This document shows positions 42,150-52,441 of a stretch of DNA of 64,000 bases, in pieces. The notes beneath the pieces are model-generated. The model saw only the letters and a list, made by a program, of their open reading frames with translations. It was not told the origin of the DNA and searched no databases. Origin of the DNA: Aplectana chamaeleonis. Lineage: Eukaryota > Nematoda > Chromadorea > Rhabditida > Cosmocercidae. The stretch is taken from the NCBI GenBank assembly GCA_029168955.1, contig JAPDOI010000174.1, positions 1,040,001 to 1,104,000 of the forward strand, in the 5' to 3' direction. The stretch's first letter is position 1; every line of letters starts with the position of its first letter. Made by a program: the position numbers and the translations under genes.

Positions 42150-44189
42150 AATCTGGCGGTCTCCTTAAATTATGCGCGAACAAACGAAGACGACCTTCCT
42201 TTGCCGCTTGAGTTGGCGTTGAGAGATGTTGACACCTCTCTCGTGTCAAGCGTTGATGTAAGGCGTCGATTTCGTTGTAGAGGTCTTCGTTGTGGCAATT
42301 CTGCGGCCAGAAATATCCAAGCAAACGTCTAAACAGCTTCCTTTCCGTGCGATCCAACCTTTCCATCTGCTTCTTCGATGCTGCCCACGTCTCCGATTCG
42401 TACATCATGATAGGGCGAGTAGCGGATAGGTAGACGCGCAACTTGACTTCCTTCGCGATGGGGGTAGACCACAAACACTCGGTAAGAGAATTGAATGCAG
42501 ACGTAGCTTTCAAACATCGCTGTTAAGTATCTGCTGCACCATGGTTCTCCAGCAAACAGCCCAAATATGTATGGTGGAGTCCACCAAGAGTGTCTCATTT
42601 ACTTATCAATGAGAAGCGGTCGATTGGGAATCAATGAACATGAAACTCATTGCAGCACAACCGCTCTCGCTCAATCGCGATCGAGCGTGCTGGTATGGGA
42701 TCCATGCACATTGATCCCCAGCCGACCGCTTCTTATTGATAAGTGAATGAGACACTCTTGGTGGACTCCACTATAGCAAAAATCATCCACCAGTTCTATA
42801 CGTTGTCCGTCCACACAAACTCCCGCTGATGGCCTCTGAGAGACCCACATTTGCTTGCATTTGTGGGAACGAAGTCGAAGTCCCTGCGCCATGCTTCGAA
42901 ACGAGGTTCACAATCTTTACCAGTTTTGCGTTGTTTTCAGCGAATAACAAACACTATGTCGTCAGCGTACCCCAGGTCGACAAGGGAGCGTCCTCATGGT
43001 GTTAGTATCACGTCCGCAGGAAACTGTTCTGCAACTCTACGCATGATGTCGTCAACGGCGAAGTTGAAAAGAAAAGGTCCTGCAACGGCTCCTTGCCTTA
43101 CTCCTGTTTTCACCTCGAAAGCTGACGTAAATCCGACAGGTGTACGAATTGCTGCTGTTGTTCCTTTGTTCATGTCCTCGATTAGTCGAACGTATTATTC
43201 CAGGACTTCATCGCTCGGAGAGCGTTGAGCAATCGATTACGATGAGGAGAGTCGAATGCGGCTCCAAAATCCAAAAAAGCAAGCTGTAATGGTTTCGAAT
43301 ACCGCTGCCACGATTCAATTACTCCTCTCACGACGAACACTTGGTCGATGGTCGATCGTCCGTCCAGGTCGGAAACTGGCTTGCTCCTCTCTGGTTGTTT
43401 TCTCACGATGTTCGATGAGCCGCTCGAGAACGATACGTTCCAAAACCCTGTACATGACACACAGTGGAGAAATCCCCTTGTCGTTCTTGGGGTCCATGAC
43501 GGATAAGTTCTTTTGAAGAGGTACGATGATCTCGTGTCTCTACGAATCGGGTATCTTTCGCTGATCCATATGGTACGGATAGTGTTTGTCATTTCACGAA
43601 TCCCAGACGGAGGGAGAGCTTCCAGCATTTCAGCAGTGATGTTGTCATCTTCACCTGCCTTTCCATTCTTTATTTTCCAGACACAATTCAAAACCTCAGC
43701 CTTAGTCGGCGGTTCCTCACTGACATCATAATGTGCTCTCTGAACATGCGGGAGCTCAGGTACTGATGGAGCTGGACGATTCAGTAGTGAACTGAAGTTA
43801 TCCTTTTATAATGGCAGCGTCTCATCGCCAACTGCGACTCCGTTCGCAGTATTCAGTATAGGCGAACATCTCCTCATCTTGCCGCTGTACTGTCGCTACA
43901 ATGAGTAGGCTTGTTTCGAATTCTTCTCCTCCCAAGCCATCTCCAGCTCCACAGCTCTACACGTCCACTCTCGTTCGCCACCGCACTGAAGCTGCGGACG
44001 CAACCTCCTCCTCAGACGCCTTTCCTCCACAAAGTTTCCTGCCGTTCGGAGAGCACTCACCTTGTTGTATGGTTTCCGTTTTCGATTAAGTCTGACGCAT
44101 GGACCAGGCGGCTGAACGTGCGGGGTTGGCGGCCTCACTGGAGAATGGGGTTTCAATTCGGAGTGATCTACCGTCGCAGCCCCGTCCAT
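42150..44189 (-). pseudogene. RTE-type reverse transcriptase, copy 2
   Basis: Reading the minus strand from 44189: RAVELEMAWEEKNSKQAYSL, LNRPAPSVPELPHVQRAHYD, LNCVWKIKNGKAGEDDNITA, EMLEALPPSGIREMTNTIRT, a stretch in shifted frames (MDPKNDKGISPLCVMYRVLE, RPGRTIDH), FLDFGAAFDSPHRNRLLNAL, the RT region matching copy 1 (KCKQMWVSQRPSAGVCVDGQ), and after the MITE the thumb ATSAFNSLTECLWSTPIAKE and TERKLFRRLLGYFWP. Several frameshifts and damage at the YADD region disable it. In copy 1 the same blocks are cleaner. Confidence 0.85.
42570..42775. mobile_element. 206-bp MITE inside RTE copy 2
   Basis: The termini TATGGTGGAGTCCACCAAGA and TCTTGGTGGACTCCACTATA begin inverted repeats that continue through GTGTCTCATTTACTTATCAA (more than 50 bp, few mismatches). 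RTE copy 1 has the uninterrupted site (CCCAAATAACAG near 7150). Ends and TA-like junctions suggest a Tc1/mariner-type MITE. Confidence 0.88.
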
Positions 44190-44456
44190 TCATCAGACTA
44201 AAATTCTTGCGCGAACTCTGAGTAGATTATGCTTAGGCTTTTCAGGCTGTACAGCCGGGAGTGCCTGTTTAGAAGCGTCCTGGATGCATTTGAAAAAAGA
44301 ATCCGCGTCGCAAAGTTTTTTCTTTGCCCGTATCTTTGCCTATCGCCGAGCGATTAGGAGCGTCCCATTCCAATCGATGCCAATGGCTCTACTCACCCTC
44401 CTCTATGTGGGATATGAAAGCACAGATGAGATGTCGTACGTTCGTGCCTTGGCAGT

Positions 44457-45278
44457 GTGGAGGAAAGAAGACCGCCTACGTGCAAACCGACGTCAACCCC
44501 TCCAAGAAGAGGGTTTTTGTCATGGGAGTGGTGCTGGTCGGCCGCAGCTCTCCTGAGAATTTTATTACAAAGGGCCGGCGTCGATAGGAATCCAGGTCCA
44601 GTGCAGAGGTATCCATGTGCGACCTGCAGCAAGGATGTTACCTGGCATAAAACAAGTGTCCAGTGCTTCGGATGCCAAAGGTGGGTGCATATCTCCTGTT
44701 CGGGCCTCAGTTCTGTGAGCCATCATGACGCATCCTTTCGATGTGTTCTATGCTCCGCCCCCAGCAACTCTGATTCCTCAATTACCAACCGCCCCCTCTC
44801 CATTGTTCACAATAATCTCAACGGCCTTCGCAACAAGTTATCTGAACTCTCTCTATTCGCACGTTCTCATCACAAGGATGTTATCATGGTTCTAAAACCA
44901 AGTTCTCTCCTTCTACCACTTATTCCCAGCCTAAAATTCCAGGGATACACCGTCTATCACATGCCAAGGTCTGCTCTTGGGGGCGTAGTTTCTACTTTTG
45001 TGCAATCTGCCTTACCTTCTCATCTCCCTAATACTCCAAAGAACGGTACTCTCGAGTACATTCCTGTCCACTTCCCCCTCAAAACCCCTTTATCTCTATT
45101 TAACGTCTATATATCCCCTGTAACATCTTGCCCCCCGTCTTATAATCCTATACCTCTCCTTAAGCAGTTGCACGACGGCTCACTCTCCCCTTCAACTGTC
45201 TTTTCGGGTGACTTCAATGCTCACATGTTCTGTTCTGCTCTTGATTCTGACGCCAGAGGGAAAGATGTCGAAGAATAG
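44457..45278 (+). pseudogene. Copy D 2A-like motif, PHD finger and endonuclease N-terminal half
   Basis: The continuous 273-residue frame begins at GTG 44457 (VEERRPPTCKPT), the GTG position also available in A and C, with no ATG upstream in frame. 2A-like GVDRNPGP at 44577-44600, PHD finger CATC, CFGC, WVHISC, CVLC, then IVHNNLNGLRNKLSELSLFA, HHKDVIMV, GGVVSTFV and FSGDFNAHMFCS. It ends at TAG 45276-45278 where copy C has TGG (EEWAEE). An E-to-D change in the 2A core and loss of the QETK endonuclease motif (reads LKPSS) mark decay. Confidence 0.88.
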
Positions 45279-45973
45279 GCTGAGTAGTGTGACCTGGTTA
45301 TCCTCAACGATGACCAGCTGACTCGTCTCAATGCCAACGGCCGACCTTCTAGCCCAGATATCTCTCTTGTGTCATCCAATCTTTCTAATGCTTTCACGTG
45401 GTTCACATCCACAATTCTCTCCAGTGATCACATTCCCGTTTCTGTCTGTATTGATCTCTCTGGCTCTCTTGCCCGTTACTATGGTTTTCGTCATCGTACT
45501 TATCTAAATTTAGGCCTAGCAGACTGGACCCTGTTCAGAGATGTTGCAATCCGCCATGCGGTCGACATGGAATGGTGATGTGCATCAGAAAGAGCGCCAT
45601 CTAGCAAGTGCCATCCGCAAGGCCATGAAAGCAACAATTCCTGAGGGTCGTGTCAAGACCTTTTTCCAAATTTCAGCAGGGAAATACTGCAGAAGATGAG
45701 AATCAGAGATGAGAAGAGAGCAGCAGACCATCTAGACCCGGAGATTGCTGTGCTGGATAATGAGATCAAGAAAGATCTGGATAAGAACAAGAAGGAGTGA
45801 TGGGAGAAGTTCACTGAAAAGCTGAATTTCAAGGCGGACGGAACTAAGACGTGGAAAGTGTTCAGGAAAATTTCCGGCAAGTCAGCTCCCTCGATGAGCT
45901 CCGCTATTGAGTTCGAGGAGCACGTCTTCAAACTAGGGAAAGCAGCTGCTAACGTACTCGGCAAGAATTTTTT
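45279..45973 (+). pseudogene. Copy D endonuclease C-terminal half and linker (broken)
   Basis: LVSSNLSNAFTWF... at the DNA level and SDHIPVSVCIDLSGSLARYY are recognisable in 45369-45578. A frameshift near 45560 and TGA at 45798 follow, then the linker aligned to copy C KMNFKSDGASTWKVLKKISG. The Penelope insertion follows at AAGAATTTTTT (45963-45973), which is the duplicated target. Confidence 0.8.
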
Positions 45974-46059
45974 CACTAAGATAGATCTTTCTCTGAGCTT
46001 CATGATGCTTTGTTGATTTATGGATTTGAATGAAAACTCTTAGACGAAGTCCTTTCATT

Positions 46060-46091
46060 GGCAACGTTTCGAGGTTTAACCTCGTCTTCAG
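46060..46091 (-). ncRNA. Hammerhead-core-like motif in Penelope 3' region
   Basis: The minus strand reads CTGAAGA, stem CGAGG/CCTCG with loop TTAAA, then GAAAC sharing the last stem G. This is the sense strand of the GIY-YIG frame and lies downstream of it. Compared with 52442 and 38012 the stem sequence is different but still pairs. Hammerhead motifs are known in Penelope-like elements; catalysis here is untested. Confidence 0.4.
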
Positions 46092-46372
46092 GCCAAACTG
46101 TAATTGTCACATAAACACACAGAATGGCAAACAATCTCTAGAGTCACCAACCTTAATCTATGGAGGTGCTACGCCCCAGTCAGAGATATTGGCAGCCTAT
46201 GCGTTTGGTATCTACAAACAGACAGTGAACTAGGGCTCGAGTAAGAAGTGAGCGGTGCCCTACCTAACCGCAGGATTTGGCTGACCAGAAATGAAAGGCG
46301 AGGATTGGGATGGGAAAGCATGACGATGGAATCCTGAATATCACGCGATATTGATCTTGCATCCCAACATTG

Positions 46373-46690
46373 CTATAGAGTTATCAGTCTCATAGCGGCT
46401 TTCATTTCTTCCCTGATGTTGATGGGAGGCCTGCATCGTTTGATCTCGAGCGCTTCCTTAATCTTTCGCTCAACAGCATCAGTCAAGTTCTTGTGCAGGA
46501 TGGTGATATCCAGGCGAGGAGAGGGCTCGTGTGTATGCCTAAGCGTGCGATGGCGAGAGAATGGGTTGTCAGGATAGCTCTGAGGTCTTCGCAAAGCTCG
46601 AGAGTGCTCCTCCATTCTGCTCCGAAGTGGCCTACCGGTCTCTCCGATGTAAAATTCATTACAGGCAAGACAGGTCACTTTGTACACCAC
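46373..46690 (-). CDS. GIY-YIG endonuclease domain of a Penelope-like element
   Basis: The 105-residue open frame starts VYKVTCLACNEFYIGETGRP (GIY-YIG core as VYK...FYIG, with the conserved GETGRPL-x3-R-x3-EH following) and continues NPFSRHRTLRHTHEPSPRLD, ITILHKNLTDAVERKIKEAL and EIKRCRPPINIREEM (catalytic-type Glu region). In full Penelope-like proteins this domain follows the reverse transcriptase and nicks target DNA. No RT is present, so this is a truncated remnant although its frame is clean. The CxxC in VTCLACNEFY is the usual zinc-binding pair of animal Penelope elements. The Met at 46690 is not a natural start. Confidence 0.85.
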   Translation of the reverse strand: MVYKVTCLACNEFYIGETGRPLRSRMEEHSRALRRPQSYPDNPFSRHRTLRHTHEPSPRLDITILHKNLTDAVERKIKEALEIKRCRPPINIREEMKAAMRLITL

Positions 46691-46759
46691 ACCTGTAATC
46701 CATAAATCAACGAAGAATTTTTTTAATCACACGTACCAAGCGAGGCGTTCAAAACAGAG

Positions 46760-48575
46760 TCAAGGTCAGAGAGCTGAACCGGTTGCCGCTCATCAGTGCT
46801 TCTGAGGCCTTTAATCTCACTCAAGTAGAAAAGGCCATCAAAGTAATGCGGAATTCGAAGGCTATCGAACCTGACGGTATCTCCCCAGCCATCCTGAAGA
46901 TGTTTCCCACAGAACTTCCATCGATGCTTGCAGATATCATTAACACTTCTTACCGGGCCTGTATTCTACCCCAAGCTTGAAAGACAGCCAATGTGATACC
47001 GTTGCCAAAGCCAGGCAAGTCCCAAAGGACGGCAAAAGGCTTTCGACCAATTAGCCTGTTATCGCCCGTCTCCAAATTAGCTGGAAAGCTGATCGTGACG
47101 GACCTGGCTGATCAAAATGAGCGACAGCAGCATCAGCATGGGTTTAGGAAACTTCACTCTGCTACTACTGCTCTATTGGAGGTCGTGAGCTTTGCGGTCG
47201 ATGGGTTCAACATGAAGAAGCCCCTGAGAACGGTGGCCGTCGCCGTTGATCTAAGCAAAGCGTTTGACTCTGTTAACTTGGGACTGCTGTCTGAGAAACT
47301 GCTCAAGTCGTCGCTACCATCATGGCAGAAGCGATGGATTGCAGCGTTCACGAAAGGCCGCCGGGCTAAGGTTCTGTTCCAGAATCACGTATCCGATAGC
47401 ATTCCAATAGCAGCCGGTATTCCGCAAGGCGGAGTGTTGTCCCCTGCTCTATTCGGCCTGTATCTTGAGGATATTCCCGAGCCTCCCAATCATGTAAAGA
47501 TTATCATGTATGCCGACGACATCACCATCATGTGCCAGGGCCGTGACCTGCAAGTAGCCGCTAACAAGATCAGCGCCTATCTCGCCGAGTTGAAGCTCTT
47601 CCTCGATAACATGATGCTCACAGTCTCTGCTGCAGAATCCTCTGTTTTAGTGTTCACAACAAACACCAAGGAACACAGTGCCCACCCAGATGTCAAATGG
47701 GATGGTGACCTGTCGCCAGCAGCGAAATTCCCCAAGCTTCTTGGCCTTATTCTTGATCCGTCACTGAAGCTCCACAAAAAGCGGAACAGAAGCAAACCGT
47801 CATCAGGGCTAGGCTTAATATCTTGAGAGTTCTCGGAGGAATATCATGGGGAAGCAGGCGAGAGACTATATTGAGAACCTACAGAGCAATACTTCAGCCG
47901 GCTCTGGAATATGCGGCACCAGTGTGGCAGCACCTGGTGTCTGACAGCTCCTGGAATAAGCTGCAGCGTGTACAGAAAACTGCGCTTAAAATTGCTACCG
48001 GTTGTGCAAGCAGCTCCCCAATGCAACATCTTGACGCGGAGGCCTGCATATTGCCGGTTAAGGAGCATTGTGAACTCCAGGCACAGCAGATGTATATTAA
48101 TGTTCTGAAACAGCCGAATCATCCGACAAAGAGAGTCATGAAGCCCATTAGCGAGAGGTCTAGGACGCCGTTCGCAGATGCTCCTCGTAAAGTTGATGCC
48201 CAGAGATGGGCCGACTCCAACATGGAAAGGCTTCGTCTTCTGCGTAAGGAGCACGCGCAGCTTGTTCGAGGATATCTGGAGAAGGCGGCTGTGAACCCTA
48301 TCTTAGGAGCAGTGCCGCCTCGGGTTTCCGAGTCCGAACCTCAAGTCGGCAGGCGAGCCAGATGTGCTCTTGCCTCGCTGCGCTGTGGTAACTCTATTCT
48401 GCTCATGTCTCACGTCAACAAGATCGACAGCAGCCGACCAGGCGCATGCCCGGACTGTGGTGCTCCCGGACACGACACGGCGCACTTGTTCATGTGTTCG
48501 AGGAGACCTACCCCCTTAACTACAATGGACCTTTGGACGAATCCTATGAATGCCGATCAGTTCCTCAACCTATGA
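46760..48575 (+). pseudogene. Copy D linker, reverse transcriptase and zinc knuckle
   Basis: NSKAIEPDGISPAILKMFPT leads to TGA 46978-46980 (Trp in copy C, TGA also in copy A), then in the same frame FRPISLLSPVSKLAGKLIVT, QHGFRKLHSATTALLEVVSF, AVDLSKAFDSVNLGLLSEKL, AGIPQGGVLSPALFGLYLED and IIMYADDITIMC (YADD). A frameshift near 47790 moves reading to 47823-48575 (QPALEYAAPVWQHLVSDSSW, ALKIATGCASSSPMQHLDAE), then the CCHC knuckle CPDCGAPGHDTAHLFMC and the end MDLWTNPMNADQFLNL. Confidence 0.9.
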
Positions 48576-48779
48576 CAGAAAACCACTTTGAGATTGCAGA
48601 AGAAGAAGAAGGCACAGATCGTTGCGGCGATCTAGTCGCTGTGCGGAGTGTGCGAGAGATTCTGAGACGATGGAGTTAATTATACCCTCTGGAAATCTGA
48701 GTCGAGAACTAATTACAGTCCCGCTAATTGATTTTATCCTGAAGTTGCGCACCCCACTCAAATTGGTTCACACGAAGGG

Positions 48780-49107
48780 TTAAAGGCACAGAACACCCTA
48801 ATAACTATTTTTCAAATCTTATGCTTATTCTGGAGTGAATCACACGCTGATCACGATGGTATCCCGAAAATCGCAGAATGTCCTCGAAATTCAAACATCC
48901 ATCGAGCGGTTATCGGGTTCGAAATTCAAGAAGGTGGAGTTGTCGTGGTGGTGAGCCGAGGGGGTCGCGCAAGGCGTGGTCCCTCATATCTCGCTTGTTT
49001 CGAGGAATTGAGATCTCGCGCTTGACACGTGTTATACAAGAGAGGTCTACTACACAATCAACTGAAAATCACAAAATTCATAGCTGAGGGTCTTCTGCGC
49101 CTTAAAA
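48780..49107. repeat. CTTTAAAGGCACAG repeat family, copy i
   Basis: Starts TTAAAGGCACAGAACACCC and ends TGCGCCTTAAAAG (inverted termini). Internal blocks GCTGATCACGATGGTAT, GAGGAATTGAGATCTCGCG and ACACGTGTTATACAAGAG are shared with copies at 52964, 53680 and 61293. Confidence 0.8.
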
Positions 49108-49109
49108 GT

Positions 49110-50080
49110 CACAACCTCGATGGGAGGGCGCCGCACCGATTCCAAATGTGTGGGGGGGGGGCACATCTCACGGACCGAGCACACCGCTACCATTTACCCT
49201 GGTTCGATAAGCCAAACATATTTAAGCTCTTGACCCAAGAAGGTTCAACTAAAAAAATCTAACAGAAAGCATGTACATGAATATACGGGAAATACGATTA
49301 TTTCTGATGATAGAGAACGCAATCAAATTCCTAATAAGTGCCCCATCTTTAATCAAGAAAAGCTCTAACATGTTTTCTCCAAGGCAAGTCATCGGCTGAA
49401 AAGGCGGCAACGCTGCACAGAAACAATAGTTTTTAGAGGTTTTGCGCTGATATGTTCACTATCAGATTTCTCAGCTATGAGCCTGGAATTCAAAAAGAAC
49501 GTTCTATTGTATTACGTTTCCAGTCTTCTTGCGATTTTTAGATCCAATTTTTTTTTGTATGAAATTTCAATTTATTTATGGAAAATTTCAATTCCAGAAT
49601 TTGTAGAGAAAAATCGATCCATTTCGGGACTGAAAAAGTTTCGACATTTTTTGAAAAAAGTTGGTGATCATGATGGATGGACACTGCTCTTTAGATGTAC
49701 ACAAAAACGGTCTGCTAGACCTTGACTTATGGTGATGACAATGAACAGAGGAATGAATGAAATAGATTAGGGAAAACACTCAGAACTTCAAGTATTATGT
49801 GCATGAGAAAGCTTAGCTCGAAGGTTACTCAGCTAAAATGTACGTGGACGCATACTGGTTCTGATAATGTGATGGAGTGAATGGACGGCTAGGAGTTCTT
49901 TAACAGCTGATGGCCTCAAAATGGTGGGTCGAATCAATCAAATTGTTATAAAAGAGTTGGATTCAGAGAGGATATTGCAACAGGAGAGAAGGCATTACAG
50001 CGACCGCTCGCTGGGCGTTAAAGAGGAAATTGATAGGAGTGAACGCCAGGAGTTCAATCGATACGACGACATAGCCGTAG
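49110..50080. other. No gene recognised
   Basis: About 1 kb of AT-rich DNA with short frames only. Confidence 0.4.
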
Positions 50081-50087
50081 AGTCGCG

Positions 50088-50262
50088 GGGGAGTCGCGGT
50101 AGAGTCGCGGAAGCTTCATCCAAAAAGAGGTCGCGGGGGAGTCCCGGAAGAGTCGCGGCAGAGTCGCGGAAGAGTCAAGGATCGCGGGGGAGTCGCGGGG
50201 CAGTCCAGGATCGCGGTAGAGTCCCGGGGCAGTCGCGGAGGAGTCGCGGCAATATTTCTCAG
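50088..50262. repeat. GAGTCGCGGGG minisatellite with TTTCTCAGAG boundary
   Basis: Units AGTCGCGGGGG, AGTCGCGGTAG, AGTCGCGGAAG and AGTCCCGGAAG at 11-12-bp spacing. The right edge GTCGCGGCAATATTTCTCAG (50243-50262) repeats the edge wording of 25 kb and 41.5 kb. A partial GGTGCTAT MITE follows at 50280-50345. Confidence 0.88.
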
Positions 50263-50349
50263 AGTTCCTCCCGATCCAAAATTAGTAGAGTAGAAGCGGA
50301 GCAGAAAAATGGGTGTGGCCATGTGCCTCCCCCCTCGCTACGATAGCAC

Positions 50350-50900
50350 CGTCAACCTTTCGTTTTAGCTAATGATCTCGACATTGAAAAATTATTAAAC
50401 ACTGCCTTTAATGACAGCTGCGAACACTGTTCAATTTGTAAATAGCCGGAGAAAGTATTTGCAGAATTGATAAATTTCCTGTCCCATTTATTACCATCAG
50501 CAAACCAACCGACGATAAGCGGGCCTATTTACACGAGTTCTCAAGTGGTTCATATGTCTAAAAAAAGATACTTTGAAGCCAAAACTGTTGTACCATTCGT
50601 TTTTTCAATTTCGGAACATGCAGGAATCGGTATGCTCCTGGAAAAGCTTTTTTGTGATTTCGGCATTTCTAAGTGGATAAACATTTCATGATTGAAAAGA
50701 GACATTTGAAGGCTCCCAGCTTAGAACCTCAACAAACTCCTCTGATAACCTAGTCAAAATATCTTCATTAGTTACAGGATCATTGGGTACAATTACCCAT
50801 TACATGAGCTGGAACTAGTAGCTGGAACTAGCCAAAATAATTATTTGTTGTAGCTTCGTATCGCTGACCAATACAGAAACTGAGGTGAGGGCGCACACCA
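50350..50900. other. No gene recognised
   Basis: AT-rich, no supported gene; AACACTGCCTTTAA at 50399 is shared with 15827 and 24299. Confidence 0.4.
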
Positions 50901-51706
50901 GGCCCTGTTCTTTTAACGCATTTTTGCCGAAAATTTGCCGTTTTAAGCGAAAATTTCGGCAAACGGAAACGGCAACGGCAAACCCCAAAAATGGCCGGCA
51001 AACGGCAATCTGCAAACGGCAATTGCCGCACACCCCTGGTGTTGATACACGATGGCCACAACTCCCAATTAGATGGAAACAGAGTCAGTTCGCCCACCCC
51101 AATCGGCTCATTGGCCGTGAGACAGATTTCGGCATTGAAGCACGCTTTTCGTGCTAGCTTTCTTATCTCCTCAGAAAGCATCAGTATCACAATTTCGCAG
51201 GATTGCTCTACCGTACAAGCTATTTTCAGAGGTAGAACAGCTCAATTGTCATGTAGAACTGGTGCATTCAAAGACTTGTTCAGTTTACAGCATATTGCAA
51301 TGTATGCCCATGGTATCATAAATAACTGAAATATGAGCTCTCGATTTCGAGAATTTGCAGCTCATGATCATACATTAGTCATTTGTTACATAATCATTTG
51401 TTCATAATCATAATTATATATGACCGATGTTTAAAAGATTGCAATAAAATATAGTATTTTTACAATATTTCTTCAGCGATACATGTCACAGTTGTACAGC
51501 TAAACTATATCGAAACCAGTTGTGCATGTTAATCGAGCCGTTCTAGTCTTGAAATTAGCTCTTACGATGGAGAAATCCTGCAAAATTGTGATATTGAGGC
51601 TTTCTGAGGAGTATGGAATGCTAGCGCGAAAAGCGTACTCCAATGCCAAAATCTGTCCCACGGCCAATGAGTCGATTGGGGTGGGGTGTATGACATTATT
51701 CAAAAG

Positions 51707-51905
51707 GACGGTCCGCGGCGGCTCTCAGGATGGTCCACGGCGGCTGTCAGGACGATCCGCAGCGCCTGCAGGACGATCCACGGCGCTGGCAGGATGGTCC
51801 GCGGCATATTGCCGGCGCATCCGCGGCTTCGGTGAAGGATCGTCCGGTCGTCGGCCGCGGACGATCCTGCAAAAGCGCCGCGGATCGTCCTTGGACTTCT
51901 CTGAG
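51707..51905. repeat. GGTCCGCGGCGGC minisatellite with TTCTCTGAGAG boundary
   Basis: Units GGTCCGCGGCGGCTCTCA, GATGGTCCACGGCGGCTGTC, GACGATCCGCAGCGCCTGCA and GATGGTCCGCGGCATATT have a period of about 21-24 bp, with an inverted tail CGCCGCGGATCGTCC. The edge GGACTTCTCTGAGAGG lies at about 51893-51908. Confidence 0.85.
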
Positions 51906-52087
51906 AGGATGTTCTCCTTGCTGCTAGCCGTGACAAGAATTATATCCAACACCGGTAAGGAGGGTGGCGTTCCAAATTCTGTCGATAATGAGGGTTAGTA
52001 CGCCAGCATACGTTGGCAGGATATGCTGCCGCAACCGGCAGCTCCTGCACACAACGAGCGTTAGCACGCCAGGTTTGTCCTGGCGTA

Positions 52088-52430
52088 CTAACGGTATTGT
52101 GCCGAAGTACTAAGCCCCGACTGTCTGAGTTCTTGGGTGATCGCCACACATTCGTCCTTTCTGTTGATCTTAGGGTTTTTGGAATTTATCCAAAACGCCT
52201 CTGGGGTCCTACGTGCGGCAATCTCTGATTCGCGCGCAAGTATCGTAACCGCAATATCGAAACAGCTGTTTCCATGGACGCGCGCCCGGTGTTCTCCCAA
52301 AGGAGTAGACACCTTGGACTTTCTCATGCCATCCACGTGTTCCTTAACCCTAACGCAAAGAGCCCTGCCTGCTTCTCCTACATATTCCTCTCTGCACATC
52401 TGGCAAGAGATAAGGTAGACTACCCCTCTG
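52088..52430 (-). CDS. GIY-YIG endonuclease domain, second Penelope-like family
   Basis: The minus-strand frame reads VVYLISCQMCREEYVGEAGR, ALCVRVKEHVDGMRKSKVST, PLGEHRARVHGN, ILARESEIAARRTPEAFWIN and SKNPKINRKDECVAITQEL. The VYLI...YVGE pair, CxxC, downstream R and EH, and the E-AFWI-PKINR region correspond to the GIY-YIG domain of animal Penelope-like elements. The upstream RT is missing. The first Met (52399) lies after the YLI strand and cannot be the native start; the frame is open from about 52430. Confidence 0.82.
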
Positions 52431-52441
52431 GCTTCCAGGCT

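Larger units (their letters stand above)
42070..44200 (-). mobile_element. RTE-type non-LTR retrotransposon, copy 2 (5'-truncated)
   Basis: Minus-strand element with the same 3' end as copy 1 (42089-42150) and coding remnants from 42150 to about 44190. It retains the endonuclease-RT linker missing from copy 1 and is split by a 206-bp MITE (42570-42775). Confidence 0.88.
45974..46712 (-). mobile_element. Penelope-like element 3' fragment inside copy D
   Basis: A 739-bp insertion flanked by an 11-bp duplication AAGAATTTTTT (45963-45973, 46713-46723). It carries a GIY-YIG frame on the minus strand (46373-46690) and inverted GTTGATTTATGGAT blocks (46012-46025, and ATCCATAAATCAAC 46698-46711). 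An inverted piece of the 3' region next to a truncated coding end is typical of Penelope-like insertions. Confidence 0.88.
44428..48611 (+). mobile_element. APE-type non-LTR retrotransposon, copy D (with Penelope insertion)
   Basis: Starts GAGATGTCGTACG, a few bases short of copies A and C, and ends GAAGAAGAAG at 48611. It is flanked by an 8-bp duplication GCACAGAT (44420-44427, 48612-48619). A 739-bp Penelope-like fragment splits it at 45974-46712. It is the only copy where the PHD finger and endonuclease remain in one frame. Multiple stops (45276, 45288, 45798, 46978) and shifts show decay. Confidence 0.92.
40044..51038. mobile_element. hAT element with CAGGGGTGTGCG ends, private array CGGCAAA (11 kb with insertions)
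   Basis: Left end CAGGGGTGTGCGGCAAAGG, right end TTGCCGCACACCCCTG, and a perfect 8-bp duplication GTGTTGAT at 40036-40043 and 51039-51046. Both ends carry direct-orientation arrays of CGGCAAACGGCAACGGCAA, each including AAACCCCAAAA and GGCC. The span includes RTE copy 2, retro copy D with a Penelope insert, and MITEs; no hAT transposase was recognised. A 190-residue minus-strand frame at 40155-40727 is unassigned. Confidence 0.9.
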
